64,000 nucleotides of DNA from Progne subis subis (GCA_022316685.1 JAKJHU010000024.1:7634501-7698500), one strand, 5' to 3'; shown: positions 1-12,991, counted from the stretch's first letter. Program-made: numbers and translations. The notes: generated by a model from the sequence alone, not told the origin.

Positions 1-55
1 ACTAAATCTCCCCTCTATTAGTTTAAATACCATCCCCCCATGTTCTGTCATGTTA
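1..55 (-). repeat. CR1 retrotransposon fragment, cut by the window edge
   Basis: The first bases read like the reverse complement of the CR1 3' region, the part that on the CR1 sense strand encodes the stretch before 'aaactgaaagaggg'. The block with 'ctaaatctcccctct', 'agtttaaa' and 'ccatccccccatgttctgtca' follows CR1 order. Similarity fades after about base 55, and the rest of the element would lie before the window. This is recognition by eye; a RepeatMasker run would fix the subfamily and ends. Confidence 0.55.
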
Positions 56-992
56 TTTGGGATGGGCTGAAGCCATGTTGTTGTAGACATCTGAGAGAAC
101 CAGCAGTTTTGTTCCTGCATTCAAGGCCAGCCCTGACACAGTGCAGCTGTGTAGCCTTGGATAGAACTAGGAAGAGAGCAGTGTGGGAAGGGCTGTGAGG
201 AACATCATCAGGATCTCCCTCTTTTGGCTCAGGTCTGTGCCCTTGCCTGACCTATGTGGTACTTGTACCCATTCCTGGCCATATCCTTGCTAGCCCTGAT
301 CCCCAGCTAGCTTCCTGGCCTTACCTGGGACCTACTTGGTCACCACCAACTTCTCTGACAGTCACTGGACTATCAGCTGGCCCTGGTTACTGTTGGCAGA
401 GCTGCTCTTCTCACTTTGCCTGGGGACTTTGGGATGGGGACCATGCTGGTGAGGCCACTGTCACCACTGGCTTTGTGCTTAGTCAGCCTGGTGGAGCAGC
501 TAGCTCCTGCTGCTGCCTTGACACTAACCTGCTGCTACCAGGCAGCTATCACAGCTGATTTATCTTCTGTAGATTACAAATCAAAATTGAAAAATACATG
601 TATAAATTAAAATTAAAAGTTGTCCTGGCAGTTCAGTTCTCTGTACTAGGACCACGGGGTCTGTTAAGTGATAAATGATGTGTTTCCTCAAAGTTCATGA
701 AGATAAGAATTTATAAATTATTTTCAGAGATTAGTCTTTTGAACTGGTAAGTGTCTCATAGATGGCATATCTGCTCCCACTTGATCCTCTAAAAAGAGCA
801 GATGGATACATAAATTCCAAGAAAATATTATTACTTTTTGCAGACTGCAGCCTAAGTCAATGCACAGTTGTGGATGTCAATACCATAAATTCAGAAGAGT
901 TGAGTTGCACAGTTCCAGTGCCTTTAGAAGATTAACTGCCTGCTTGTTTAAAAACTTGTTTCTAGTGACCTTGCTCCTTACTATGTCATTAC

Positions 993-1013
993 TTTTTTTT
1001 TTTTTTTTTTTTT
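993..1013 (+). repeat. Homopolymer (T)21
   Basis: An uninterrupted run of 21 T directly followed by AGGAGGGGGAG. It has no accompanying recognisable retroelement body, so it is either a simple-sequence tract or the reversed A tail of an eroded insertion. Confidence 0.9.
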
Positions 1014-4000
1014 AGGAGGGGGAGAGGTTCCTCACTATTGTCATTGCTCAACAAATGGAACTTTTTTAGCATCAGAGGGCCAGGGATAGTAGAACTGGCT
1101 GTAAATGTTTGATGGTGGCAGGAGGTGATTTTGTTGAACTGCATGAAGGTTGATGCTGGTGACAAAAATCCATTTGGGTACCAGTGTTCCCAGTGTTCTC
1201 AGGACCCTCAATTAGACTGAGTTAAAAACCGTTGCACTGTAGACCCAGAGGTATTTTTATCTGGTGTGCTTTCAGGATCCTGCTTGTTTAGAGGGCTGAT
1301 ATGGGCAACCAGATAGTCCCATTGTTCCTGGGGCTGGCTCAAGATGTGTGGGGAAATAAGAGATACCCTGCATACCTACTTCCAAGGGGCATAGGAAATG
1401 AGTTTCTGAGGGGAGCCATAAGGGCTTGAACACTTTCAATAAAATTTTAATTAGATTTAACTACACAACCATCAGTTAATTTGTCACAGGCTTTATGGAT
1501 TTAATAGGTTTAGGGAGATTTTTAGGTTTTAAATGACCATATGTTTTACAGGCTTAATATGGCTTTAGGTTTTAGATGATTGTGACATTTTGCAAGTTTT
1601 TTAAAGCTTAGTAATTTGTTCCTTGGTTCTTCCTGGGTGCAGAACCCATATAGCAATGTATTTTAATAACAAACCAAATCACTAACCAACGAAAGCCAAC
1701 CATTTTAAGCCTACTAGGTACTTGTTCACATACAGAGAAAATAACTCAAGTAAAATGTGATTTGAAAAGATATGTACCTTTATGTGCTCAAAACATTTAA
1801 AATAGCTATAGTGAAATTATGTGAGGCCCTAATAATTAGAGTAATGAAGATCAGTCCCATTGGTAATGGATATCTGAAGAACTCTGCATTCCCAGAGTTG
1901 AGCAATTCTTATAAATGCTTGTGTGAAGTGGCTTGAAGCTGAGCATATGGGTGCTGGTGCTTCAGAGCAGTGGCACTGGTTTTGAAGCTGGTAGAAAAGC
2001 CACTATGAAAATGTATGTGCAAGCTCTCGTCCCTGGACTGGTGACTGGTTTCACAAGCACAAGGTCCTGCTCTCTATCCTACAAGGAACTTGCCCTGCAA
2101 TCTCTGCCTATGCATTCTGCATCCCCTTCTGTGGAAAACTCATCCAAGCCCTGCTTGACTGTTCTCCATTGCTATACACTCCCTGCTCTGTGCGTGTTAG
2201 CAGCAGCTCTTGCTATTAGCATCCACAGGCACATTATGTTAAGGACAGTTTAATACTGTTAGAACGTGGCCTTCCTCTATTACCAGTGCTGGTTCTAACT
2301 TTGTTTCAGGCCAGAGAACTCCTGAAGAGTACAACAGTTGCTAAAATACCATAATGGAAAAAAGACCTAATATTTGAGGCCAGTGGGAATATTCCAGCTC
2401 TCTGTGCCAAGGAGCCTATGAAGGCTGTGTATCAGCAAATGGAGAGCGTTAGTAAGTGACCAGCCCAGTCCCAGGGAGTGTGCCCAGTCCAGAAATCTGA
2501 CAGCCTGTCCCTGCTCTTGTTCTACTAGGTAATGCTGACAGCATTGTTTGTTAGGGAGGAGGAAGGATAACGCAATGCTGCCCTGGGATGCACATGCTTG
2601 CTGTCAGAATGGCTTCTCCTCCTTCATCCTCTTAGCTGTGCTCTGCAAATAAATGAGGAAGGATAAACCCATGGATTTGCAGCTCTGTTCTTGCAATATT
2701 AACTGTCCTTGTGGGAAATGTTTATCACTGTATCAATGTGGTGATATGGGACTTTTCCAGGGGTTGAGGTGTTGTGATAATTAAAGCTACAGTCTGTAGA
2801 AAGGTAATGAGGCACCTCACATGGAAGGAGATGAGAGAGAGGTCCTTGCTGCATCCCAACTTTTGCAGCTAGGACTGTCCCAGCTTCTGCATGTGGCCAC
2901 TGCCTGAAGCTGAACAATTCCTGTAAGGGCTTTGAACTTCGAAGGTGGCAAAGGAGAACCCAGTGCTCAGGTTGAGAATGCATCCCAAGTGCTTCTGACC
3001 CAGCTTCAAGGGCTGAAATGCCTTGGTTTGGAATGGGCAGAGGAGTGTATGGAGAGACGTTTCTGGGAGTGAGAGGTGCCTGGATTCAGGACAGGGCTCT
3101 GGTACTCAGTGAGAACAAATAATGAGACAGAAGAGAAGGGGATTGTGGCACAACCTTTCTTTTTACTGATGCAAAATGGAGAGATTTTTTTCAATAAATA
3201 ATAATATTTAAATAATTATCTGGAGGATTTACCCCTCCAGCATGAAACTCCACTGTGCGTATTTGGTTTTCTTCATGGGAGGGTCAAAGTATATTAAAAT
3301 AATCTTTAAAAAAAATATGTTGAACCTTTTTGGGGGGAGAAAAAGCTGAGGGCAAGCTGTAGATGGGAAAACTGTTTTTTTCGAGATAAATGGCTGGCTG
3401 GAGTCTGTTTTAGCTTAAACAAGGATAATACAACTTGTGTAAGAGTGACAGCAGAGCCTGTTTATCTAACTTTTGTTTATTATTATCTAGCTTTCTGAAT
3501 TTCTAAACCTCTGTTTCAACATATTTAGAATTCCCATTTCATTTTCGCAAGATGCTGTATTTTGCATGATGCATTTGGCTGTATTGCATGTGCAGGGGTT
3601 ACAGAAAAGGCATTATATGTACATTAGTGCTGTACCTTTATATTTATCTACATGCCAAGATTAATCCAAGATGCAGTAATGTTTTGCCCAGAGCAGTTGT
3701 ACCAAGGAACCTTAACCCTGATCTTAAGAGACTTACTCTCTGTTTCTGTGACAGTTTGTTTATTCTTCACTTCAGGGCCTCTTCTGAGCTAAAACAGCCA
3801 TTAAGAACAAATTGTTCTGGACAGCTTTTCTGCCTCTGAGTAACAAAAACTATGCAACTTACTTTCATTTCTTCCTATACCTTTTCCAGGTGATTCTTAA
3901 AAACATAAATCCACTGTGGTATCCATCCAGCACTGGAATGTGCTAAATGCAGAGATATTACTCGACTCATTACCAGTGTGACCTTTCAGCATTCCCTACT

Positions 4001-4908
4001 CAGCAGGGGACAAATCCCACGGTACTTTGTGTACATATTATTGTGAATACAACGTGTACCATGTCCATATTGGAGGAAAAAATGCATCCAGGTACTTTGT
4101 CTATTTTCAGCTGTTTCTGTAGAATCTTGTGCTGTGTGACTGCCAGATGAAATTACAGCTGTATTGTAAAAGAATGTGCTAAGAGTTTAGTCCTAAAATA
4201 GATCTAAACCCCTGTAATTCTGTGGAAGGTGTAAGTTATCTATATTCATATGAATATTTGATTAATCCAATCAATCATCTTAATAATTAAAATTATTAAT
4301 ATCAGAAAATGAATGAAATTATATTCCTATATTAAGCAGAAAATAGTTTTTTACTTCATTATAAACAAATATATTATCTGTGAAGGGGTAGAAGAAAAAT
4401 GAAAAGGACTGTTTGCCTGTAGTACAGTGGAGATATCAAGGGAAAACTGGAGCTTTTGTTAAAGTTAATAAGAGCTGGATCAAACCTAGGATTTCTTACA
4501 GCTCTCATGAGGCACCACAGCTCTTGACTTCACTACTCAAGAATTAAAAATGAATAATTATGAACTACATCTTTCTCTTTGCTAAAGAAGAAATAACTCC
4601 CAGGTAGATTTAACATGGTAAAACTTGCTTTATGAAACCTTTTTTAATTAAGCAGATACCTTACATTATTTCAGGTCCTGCTGTTCTGTTTCTTCTTATA
4701 GGAGGACTACTGAAATGGAAACAAAGGTCAGTTTAGTAATATAAAACTTATTTTAGAATTACATCTAAAATGAAAAGTTAATCAGAAATAAAAATATGAT
4801 TTTCTATCAAGTTAAAATCTTAGGCTGGTAATGCAAATAGGTTTATACTTGAATAATAAATTAATTACTGCCCTTTGAAAAAATTTGTTGAATTGCAGTT
4901 GCAACACA

Positions 4909-4930
4909 ATTGTTGGAAAATTGTTGGAAA
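4909..4930 (+). repeat. Perfect 11-bp tandem duplication
   Basis: Two exact head-to-tail copies of ATTGTTGGAAA. With no mismatch between copies, this looks like a recent slippage duplication in otherwise unique sequence. Confidence 0.85.
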
Positions 4931-7900
4931 GGAGGTAGAATTTTTTTGTTTGTTTGCATTTTCATGGAGATTTTCCCATGGCTGCCACAGAACAGAGACC
5001 GCAGTTACTTCTGTAGTATGGCAGATACTCTTCCTTTCTGTTTGCATAAATTTAACATAACTGAGACATTTCACTGCTTAGAATGAAAAAAAAATACATG
5101 TACATATTCATATGTATAATGATTATGTGATTATGGATTTTTTTTAATAGAAGTATTTTATTACTAATAGTAACTGAGGTTTTTATCTTGTCCCCTCTTT
5201 CACTTTATTAGAAATTATGATCTAGGAAAATATGAACAAGTGAAAAATCTGATTTACTGTTTCATATTGAATCTCATTAATTTTAAAGTTGCATAATTGT
5301 AAACTACAATAATGCTTTTGAACAACTTTATTTATGGGTAGTTGAATAGCTAGATTGAAGAGCTGGAGTGGAGTCTTATAGGATACTTAAAATATTCTAT
5401 GAACACTTTGTACTACATGCATTAATGGTAAATTCTGAAAAATGTGAAGTGTTAATGGACTTGATGAACAGAGGTGGGATTGAGCTGCATTACAGCTGCA
5501 GCAGTTTGTAAATATGAGGCTTGTGACAGCTTATTCTTGCAGAAAAAGCCCCTGCTCATTGGTTCTGTTATCAAACAAATGAAAAACTGAGAGAGATCTC
5601 AGGCTGATTTCTCTTTGCAAGTTCTGCTTGTGTTCAGGTATTATTGTCCTGTAGTGAGGATCTGAGGACGAAAGTAGAATTTACCACCTGAAGCAATCTT
5701 GTCTGTATGATTTTACTCAGAACATGTAGATTTCTCAGGTGGTGCTCAGTTAGCTGTAGCTTTCTGCAAAATTATGTAGGAACATAAATAATTCTGATAG
5801 TTCATGAAATATGAATAAAGGCCTATTCAATACTTTCCTTTTTTTGAGGCTTTTGGGAAACCTAAATTGAATTGTGTTGCTGAAGTTCTTTTGAATATAT
5901 ATTCTGTAAAATTTTTAGTGCACTATTTATTTTTTCATTAATTTGAAATAGCTTTCAATTCTTTCAGAGCTCCTTCCTGATGAAAAAATTTGGCAAATGC
6001 CAGTCCTCATTTGTACAAGGTTTCCAACAAAGGCTACTGGACGTGTCCTAAAATGATTAACCTCAGTGATGGAATCATTTCACTTTTCTTCATCGCTACT
6101 TTTTGTTAATACAGAGAGAAACTGTCTTCTGTTATTGCTGGACAAAATGTTTTGCCTCTAAGTAAAATTATAGAGATGTTATTTGTCTTTTTGACATCTA
6201 TGAATACAGAAAGCGCAGTGCTGCTGCTTGCAAGGCATCCTCAATTCCCCGTGTGCACTCACGCAAGGGGCTTTCCCTGCATCTCATCATCGTGCACTGG
6301 GAATGTAACAGGAACACAAAAGACAGAGTGTCTGTCGCAGATGTTCCTAAGACTCCTGCTGCTGCAATGTCTTTCTCACCCCAAATTACAACAGGCTACA
6401 TCAAGATTAATTTGGTCAAAAGAAATTATAAAAATGCAGAAAAGCTTTCAAATTCAGAGAGGTGAAAAACTTCAAATAAGATAACCATATACCTTAGATA
6501 AATAAGATCTGCCATAACTCATTTGGTTTTAAAAAGTAATAGCAAATGTTGCTAAGTTAGAGAAGGAATGGCTCTTCACTTTATCTTCCAAAACACAGTG
6601 AATAAGATAGTCATGAAACTGAAATGTTTTGCCTGCAAAATTGAAAGGTGTTTTTTTTCATGCAATGCATATTGTTCTTGGGGAAATCATTATTTCAGCA
6701 CATTTAGTTTATTGGGATTTAGAAAAAGAGTTGGCCATGAATAAAACCCAACAAAAGAAAACTAAAACCAAAACTAAACCCAGGTTTGATGTACTGTTAA
6801 ATAAAGAAAGAAGTATTTTAGAGGAGAGATAAACACACTACTGATTCATGGGGTCTAGAAGAATCTTTACCTGAGGCAGATGTGACCTAACTGCCTCTTG
6901 CAAAACGCTTGAAGCTTTATGAGGCAGCTGTGGCCAAGGGCAAAGCTCTGCACCAGTTGAATCACAGGCCTGATCCAGCACAGCAATGCACGCTGACGCA
7001 GTAATTCCCCACGATGTAGAACGAGGTCCTCGCGGTACCCTGACACCTGTCAGCTTTAGGGGGAATCTGCGTGGGTTTCCTAGGTCGTAGGGTATAAGAA
7101 AAGTCCAGCTCAACCTCCCACATTGCACTAGGCTGTAGGAGCACCAAGGGTTAAGAGCTGCCACTTCAGTGTTGGGGCCATCAATGTAGCTCAAGCTGGT
7201 CAGGTACCACCAGGGCTGCTGGTGAGGAGCCAGAGCTCCCACTGCTCCTGCCAGGAATCTTGTGTCCCTCTGTAGGGGCAGGGCACTGCCAGGCGCCCCT
7301 CTGGCTGCTCAGGGCTGGGCCATCTTCTACTAACCTCCAACACAGGGTCTAGGAGACTTCAGGAGTGCTTTTTTTTTTTTATTTGCTCTCCTGTCAGCAA
7401 ACCTGGATGCCAGACACAGCTGATGCTTTCACACACACTTGGGTGCCCTTTTGCTGGAAAAAATGCTGATTGGCATCCTAATGAAAATCTAACTGATGCA
7501 GTCAAATTGTCTCTGATCCTGAAGTTCATGTGATGACAGACACTGTAAACAATTTATTTTCATGTGTAAAGGAAATGCATCAACTCCAGTGTGCCCCTGG
7601 TTTACGTGAAAGACACACTGTTAAAGAGTTTCGTCTGATAATTAAGAACTGGCATGAAGATCAACTGTTATTTTAATTTATACAAATAATATCCATGAAA
7701 CAGCTACTTTGAATGAGACCATCTGAAATTGAAGCCTTGAAAGTGCTTTCCAATAAATGAGGTACTCAGCATTCTAACATTTACTGCTGAAATATGATTA
7801 ATTATATGTTATACTTTACTGTGAAAACCGGATACACTGAAACATAAACTCTCCTCAACATATATGAGCTACTCAACTTGGATGCTTTTTTGTTTTCTTT

Positions 7901-9151
7901 TTAGCAGTGAATTTCATGCATTCTAAATGAAAACTCTCATTATTTTCTCATTTCTGTTCCATGTCGGAATTCAAATCTCTCTCCTATAATGCCGGGTGTG
8001 GTTTTACTTGCTTTATCACTGGCATTTCCAATAGTGTTCTGGTGATTTGGAATCTAAAGACATCCCATATCTAAAGCAATGGCAAAATTATAAGAAAACC
8101 TGAGCATGTTACTACTAAATTAGGCCTCCTTTACCCTCTTTGCAGTTCCCTGTCCCAAGGGTTGAAGTTGGCTGAGCCACATCTAGTTCAGTTGAGGAGC
8201 TTATTTACAGTCTTATGCAAGGGGCTTTCATTCTGCATATGTTACAAATAATAGCTTTGGACAAATAGGAAGATCCTAGAACATTACTCTGCCATCTGTA
8301 AGTGATTATTGGAAGTTACATTCCTGGTTGAAGGATCACTCCAACTCTCCCTCCTCCTTTTCTCCCAGATCTCTGCTGGAAAAAAGCCATTCTCTGTATG
8401 TTTGAAGAAACTGCTTCTGGATCTCTTATAGTAGGTACTTTTGCTTCTATGTACCAGCAATGGCTTAGCTACATGACAATTACTGTGATAACAAAAAAAA
8501 AATTCTAACTTTTGGTAGAACATATTGTCTGGTGAACCTATACCTAAATGCTAGAAGTCACAGGGTCTTTAATCTGCAGTGCCCTGATTGAAGCACTCAC
8601 ATGACAGTGTGTGAATTTTCCCAATAAGCAGAGCTATCAGAACCTTGGCTGACTTATGCAGTATCCGACAAGGAAGAAAAGGCAGCACCCTACAAGATAG
8701 TATGTGTTTTTTTTATTTTCTTATTCTGGCCTGAGTCTCATCTTTGAGCCTTGGTCTTTGGCTAGTGTTTGTTTGCTAGTACCACTAGGAGATTTGAATT
8801 CCTGCAAACCGAAATAGTGAGGGGTTCCAACTTGCATCTCTCCAAGGCACATGATCTCATCACAGTTCTTGGCAACAAAACTTACACACTCGAGCAATTT
8901 CATTAACTCTGAGGGGAAAAACTTATTAATGGATTGATACATACATACATCAGTAATGGCAGAACCGGGGCTTCATGAAGATATGCATTATAGATAAAGT
9001 TCCCTAAGAACTTCACTGGCACAGATGGGTAAGATGATCCCCTATACAGAGCACCACAATAATCCATGTGCTGTTCTGGCATGAAGAACCAACATAAGGG
9101 AATACTAAAAGTAGTAAAGTAAAACCACTTTGTAAAAGTTGGGGGTTTTGA

Positions 9152-9168
9152 TTTTTTTTTTTTTTTTT
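9152..9168 (+). repeat. Homopolymer (T)17
   Basis: A run of 17 T followed by AAAC. It is the first member of a cluster of simple-sequence tracts that extends to 9,816. Confidence 0.9.
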
Positions 9169-9520
9169 AAACAAGAAAAAGATTGAGTGCTGTAATTAGG
9201 TATTATAATGAAAATGTTTTGTAAAATTTCTCAGATCAGCTGTCAAGCTAATGTAAGCTCTTTTTTCAGATGCCCAAATAAGATTAAATTCCTGTTTGCT
9301 TTTTTTTTAATAAATTGAAAAGAAAAATATTTAAGTTCACTCTGACCAGATTTAGTGTATGCAGAAAACACGTAGTAGATAAGTGTGAAAGACTTGCAGA
9401 CAGTTGGTATGGGCAGTTGCTTCTCTTTTCATACGTGCTAACTTTGAAATCAAAGGATAGCACATTTCTACATTATATAGTTGATCAAGACATTGTAAAT
9501 AGTTGTAAATAATTTTGAAA

Positions 9521-9544
9521 TAATAATAATAATAATAATAATAA
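9521..9544 (+). repeat. (TAA)8 trinucleotide microsatellite
   Basis: Eight perfect TAA units (24 bp) between TTTTGAAA and TTTTCAG. The repeat is pure and likely length-polymorphic between individuals. Confidence 0.95.
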
Positions 9545-9614
9545 TTTTCAGAATAATGCCTATTCTTTTGAACACATTACAAGGACTGTGAGAAAGCAGA
9601 AAAAGGGGCATACT

Positions 9615-9640
9615 AAAAAAAAAAAAAAAAAAAAAAAAAA
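9615..9640 (+). repeat. Homopolymer (A)26
   Basis: 26 uninterrupted A. It lies 71 bp after the TAA microsatellite and about 150 bp before a 23-base T tract, so the two tracts are complementary and could pair. An A tail of a short insertion is possible, but I see no retroelement body or target-site duplication. Confidence 0.9.
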
Positions 9641-9793
9641 GATTGTTCACATTAACATAGCTAATTTAACAGTGGACGTGTATAACACTTCTTTCTGGTG
9701 TGTGTTATGTCCCATGTGCAGTATCTGTATTTGCTGGCAGATGGAAAATGGGAGCAGAGGGAAGTGTTCCTCATTTAAAAAGATCTGCTTTCC

Positions 9794-9816
9794 TTTTTTT
9801 TTTTTTTTTTTTTTTT
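9794..9816 (+). repeat. Homopolymer (T)23
   Basis: 23 uninterrupted T followed by AATAATAACC. It is complementary to the A tract at 9,615-9,640 and closes the simple-sequence cluster. Confidence 0.9.
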
Positions 9817-10544
9817 AATAATAACCAAGAAATAAGCTGTCCTTTTAGTGTGCTTTGCTATATGTACTTTGCTGCTTAAAATGGCCCTGAGTGTATTAAT
9901 AGTATAGCACAGGATTCAAATATTATCATTTGTGGTGGGTGTGGGACTGAAGGCCTCATAGTTGGGTTTGGGAATATATACCATGGGAAATCTCTTATGA
10001 AATAACTGTTACTTCACTCAGTGTGGTCCATTCCAAATGCTAACCATTTACTTGTCAGGTATTTTTCATGAGCCTTGCAGATAAGATAGCTCTGTGGGGA
10101 TTGACTTAGCTGTGTTCAGAAAACTAAGCTCTCACTAGAGATGGGGAAACCACCCCACCTTTCTTTCAATTTGGTATAGAATATTAACGAGGGGAGCGTT
10201 AGTCTCTGGAGCTTCATCCCACCCTTCAACACATCAGATTCATATTAGCAGTATTTATTATCTAGAAGGGTGACTCACTGTCAGCTGTTTTCATTTTTGC
10301 TTATAGTACCCTGGAGCAAAATGTATATGTAAGCAACAATTTACATTTTTATTTCTGTATTTTATTGCAGTGGAGCTGCTCACAATACCATAGTAACAGT
10401 TGCTTTGCAGTTTCACTTTTGACAGCATTTGATTCTCTGCCATAGCAGATGTGGTTAAGAGGCTTGCTTGTGGTAAGAACTGGTAAACCTGCAATTCTGA
10501 ATAATTAAGTGCTATTATATTGTTGAAAGAATTTAAAAGGAAAC

Positions 10545-10572
10545 ATTTGTCTTTATTTAAATAAAGACAAAT
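10545..10572. repeat. Perfect 28-bp palindrome without spacer
   Basis: The left arm ATTTGTCTTTATTT is followed immediately by its exact reverse complement AAATAAAGACAAAT. After one mismatch on each side (C against A) a further AAA pairs with TTT, giving 36 bp in total. There is no loop, so single strands would form a tight hairpin or cruciform. No gene, transposon or terminator context explains it. Confidence 0.9.
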
Positions 10573-12719
10573 ATTTACAAAATAAGTAAATAGAAATATT
10601 CGGTACATTGTTTTGCTTCAGGACTTGCTTCATACATAATGTGTATGTATATTATATTCAACAGCATGTGCAATGTATAAAGAATTTTACAACTTCTGCA
10701 GCTGTTCACCACATGTAGGGCTGCATGGGGAAAACAAATATGAGCTATAAATGGTCCCCAGATTATGCCCCTCTGAGAGATGTATATGGTTACAGTAAAA
10801 AATGTATATTTAGTGTTGTTAATAAAATTCTAATAGTTACCAAGGTCTAAGTTTTGAGTAGTACAACTAGCCTGCATTTCAAAAACTGCACATAGAACAA
10901 GAAAACGCAACTCAGCTGCTGAATAGGTTAGCTTGGATTCATTTTTTACCCACAGAAATTCAACAAATACACAAAGTCAACAAGGGCCTCAGTATTACTA
11001 CTTAGGATAGGATTTATTCTCAAACATTTACTGCATGTATTGTAATTAGAAAAGACAGCAGCCCAGTCAGATGTTTTATCTGTTTTTTTGCTAACTTGAT
11101 CTAACAGATGCTAACTGCCTTTCTGCTGGATGAATGGTTTCGTTTGTTGCCATTGCACTTTTTAACATAAAAGCTAAAAGAAATATGTTGTATCTAAAAA
11201 AGTTTTCTCAACCTATGGTAAATAAGGCTGTTTTATCATTAATGTATATGGGATTTTTTATGCAGCTAAGAAATTACCTTTGTAATCCATCCTGCACTTA
11301 AGAGAATTTGGTTCCTTTTACATTTCTAATATTGAACCTCTTGAACCAAGGAATTCAGTGGTTTTCTCTTCAAGGATCTGAACTCCATCCCGTACAATGA
11401 AACAGAATTGTGGTTAAATATTTTTACCTCAAAGAAGTAAAGCCATTTATGAAATGAAGGTCAGCAAAAGATAGTATCTCCTCTGGTGTATTTACCTCGC
11501 ACATACAAGTATGGATATGTAATGTTCCAATTCTAATGGAAGTTACTCATGTTTTGTTTGAGAGAAGAAAGAGGGCTGGGGAGAAGTCCTTCATGGACAG
11601 TCAGTGAAGTTCTCCCTAGCAAAGGGCCAGTACAAATCCTGGACACAACAAGGAATCAAAATAGGAATGAAGAAGGGCAGAGCAGTATATGAAGCTATTT
11701 CTCTGCATTGTCATGGATTTTGACACTTAGAAGCAAAGACCTGAAAATGTTTTGTGAACTTGCCTTCAAAATCTTAGAATAGTATCAGATATATGTATTT
11801 GTCAGGTAGCAAGTGCTAGTGCTGTCAGTGCTCTGCAGTATCTTACCTCAGTTTCTCTTGCCCATGTGTGTCCCTGAAGAGAAATTAGCATAAAAATGTG
11901 TCCTTTGAGGTATTTGGGATATGCCTCCTTCAGCATTTTAGGCTGGACTAGGAGCAGGCTTTGGAAATGAATCTCCTGGTCATTCCCACAGTGGGGCTTT
12001 GGTTTTCAAGGCAGTTTACAGTGTCAGTGTATACAAATGGGATTATCTCCTGAGTAAAATTAAACTGGGACCCGGGACCTAACATGCTCCAGCAACTAAT
12101 GCACATGCAGTCCACACTGGAACTGGCTGGAAATAACTTCCCATAAGCTGTGTCTAGTGTAGGTACCTGGCTCTCAACACATGTGATTCTGTTCTGTAGA
12201 GCCCTTCCTATTGTACCTGGCTTGCTGTTAATGGAGAGATACCCACAGCCTGATCATTAACAGGTCTTGCTTTAAAAAAAAAAAGATTATGGGAATCTGC
12301 TGTCATATCTCCTATTCCTTCTGGAATTAATTACTGTTCATTAACAAAGTGGTTGGTCTATTTCATGGGAGAAACAGGAAGAGACAGATGGAGGCCAGCC
12401 AGTGTTCTTTAGCATGTAGCCTTTCTCATCCTCATAGTGATAGTTTTGTGGTTTGCATATTAAGAATAGTTTTCAATGTAGTTAACTATTCTGCTTCTCT
12501 TGACTCTTGATATCTAAATATCTAGATATCTAAGTAATCTGAAAAAATGTGTTCTTTACCTGTGAGATAACAAAAAACTCTCTGGTTTATAGATTTTTCT
12601 GTCTCTCTCTGTGTATTTGTATATATCAGTATACTTTCTAGGGAAGGGAAAGTTTTCCTTACATGTTCTAAAAAGAGCACATTGTATAGAAATGGTTTGT
12701 AGATTTTTCCATTCTTCCA

Positions 12720-12749
12720 CCCTCCCCCCTCCCCCCCCCCCCCCCCCCC
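12720..12749 (+). repeat. C-rich tract ending in (C)19
   Basis: A cytosine run with two T interruptions, ending in 19 uninterrupted C (12,731-12,749). The complementary strand is a G tract able to form a quadruplex, and the C strand could form an i-motif. Such long C runs are rare and prone to length error in sequencing, so the exact count is uncertain. Confidence 0.9.
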
Positions 12750-12969
12750 AACAATTGAATTAAACAAATGAAGTATCAAAAATAAAATGCAAGTATATAA
12801 TGTTTCTTTCTTCCGGCTTTTGGTCTCTTACACCCTATAGAAGTTGAAAACTCTTAGGTACCTTTTGGCTAGTTCATAAAAACATGAGGTTTTCATTAAA
12901 AGTTTTGAAACCTCCTGCAGATCTATATTGCTACGGTGGCCACCTACCATGCCAGCCCGTACAGACTTA

Positions 12970-12991
12970 AAATAAATAAATAAATAAATAA
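12970..12991 (+). repeat. (AAAT)5 microsatellite
   Basis: Five perfect AAAT units followed by a partial unit, in AT-rich intergenic DNA. It is a plain tetranucleotide microsatellite. Confidence 0.9.

Noticed and set aside
6838..7242. 134-codon frame on the - strand over the CpG-dense patch
   Set aside because: There is no recognisable domain, and another reading frame is also open there. The CpG patch is reported as a finding without a coding claim.
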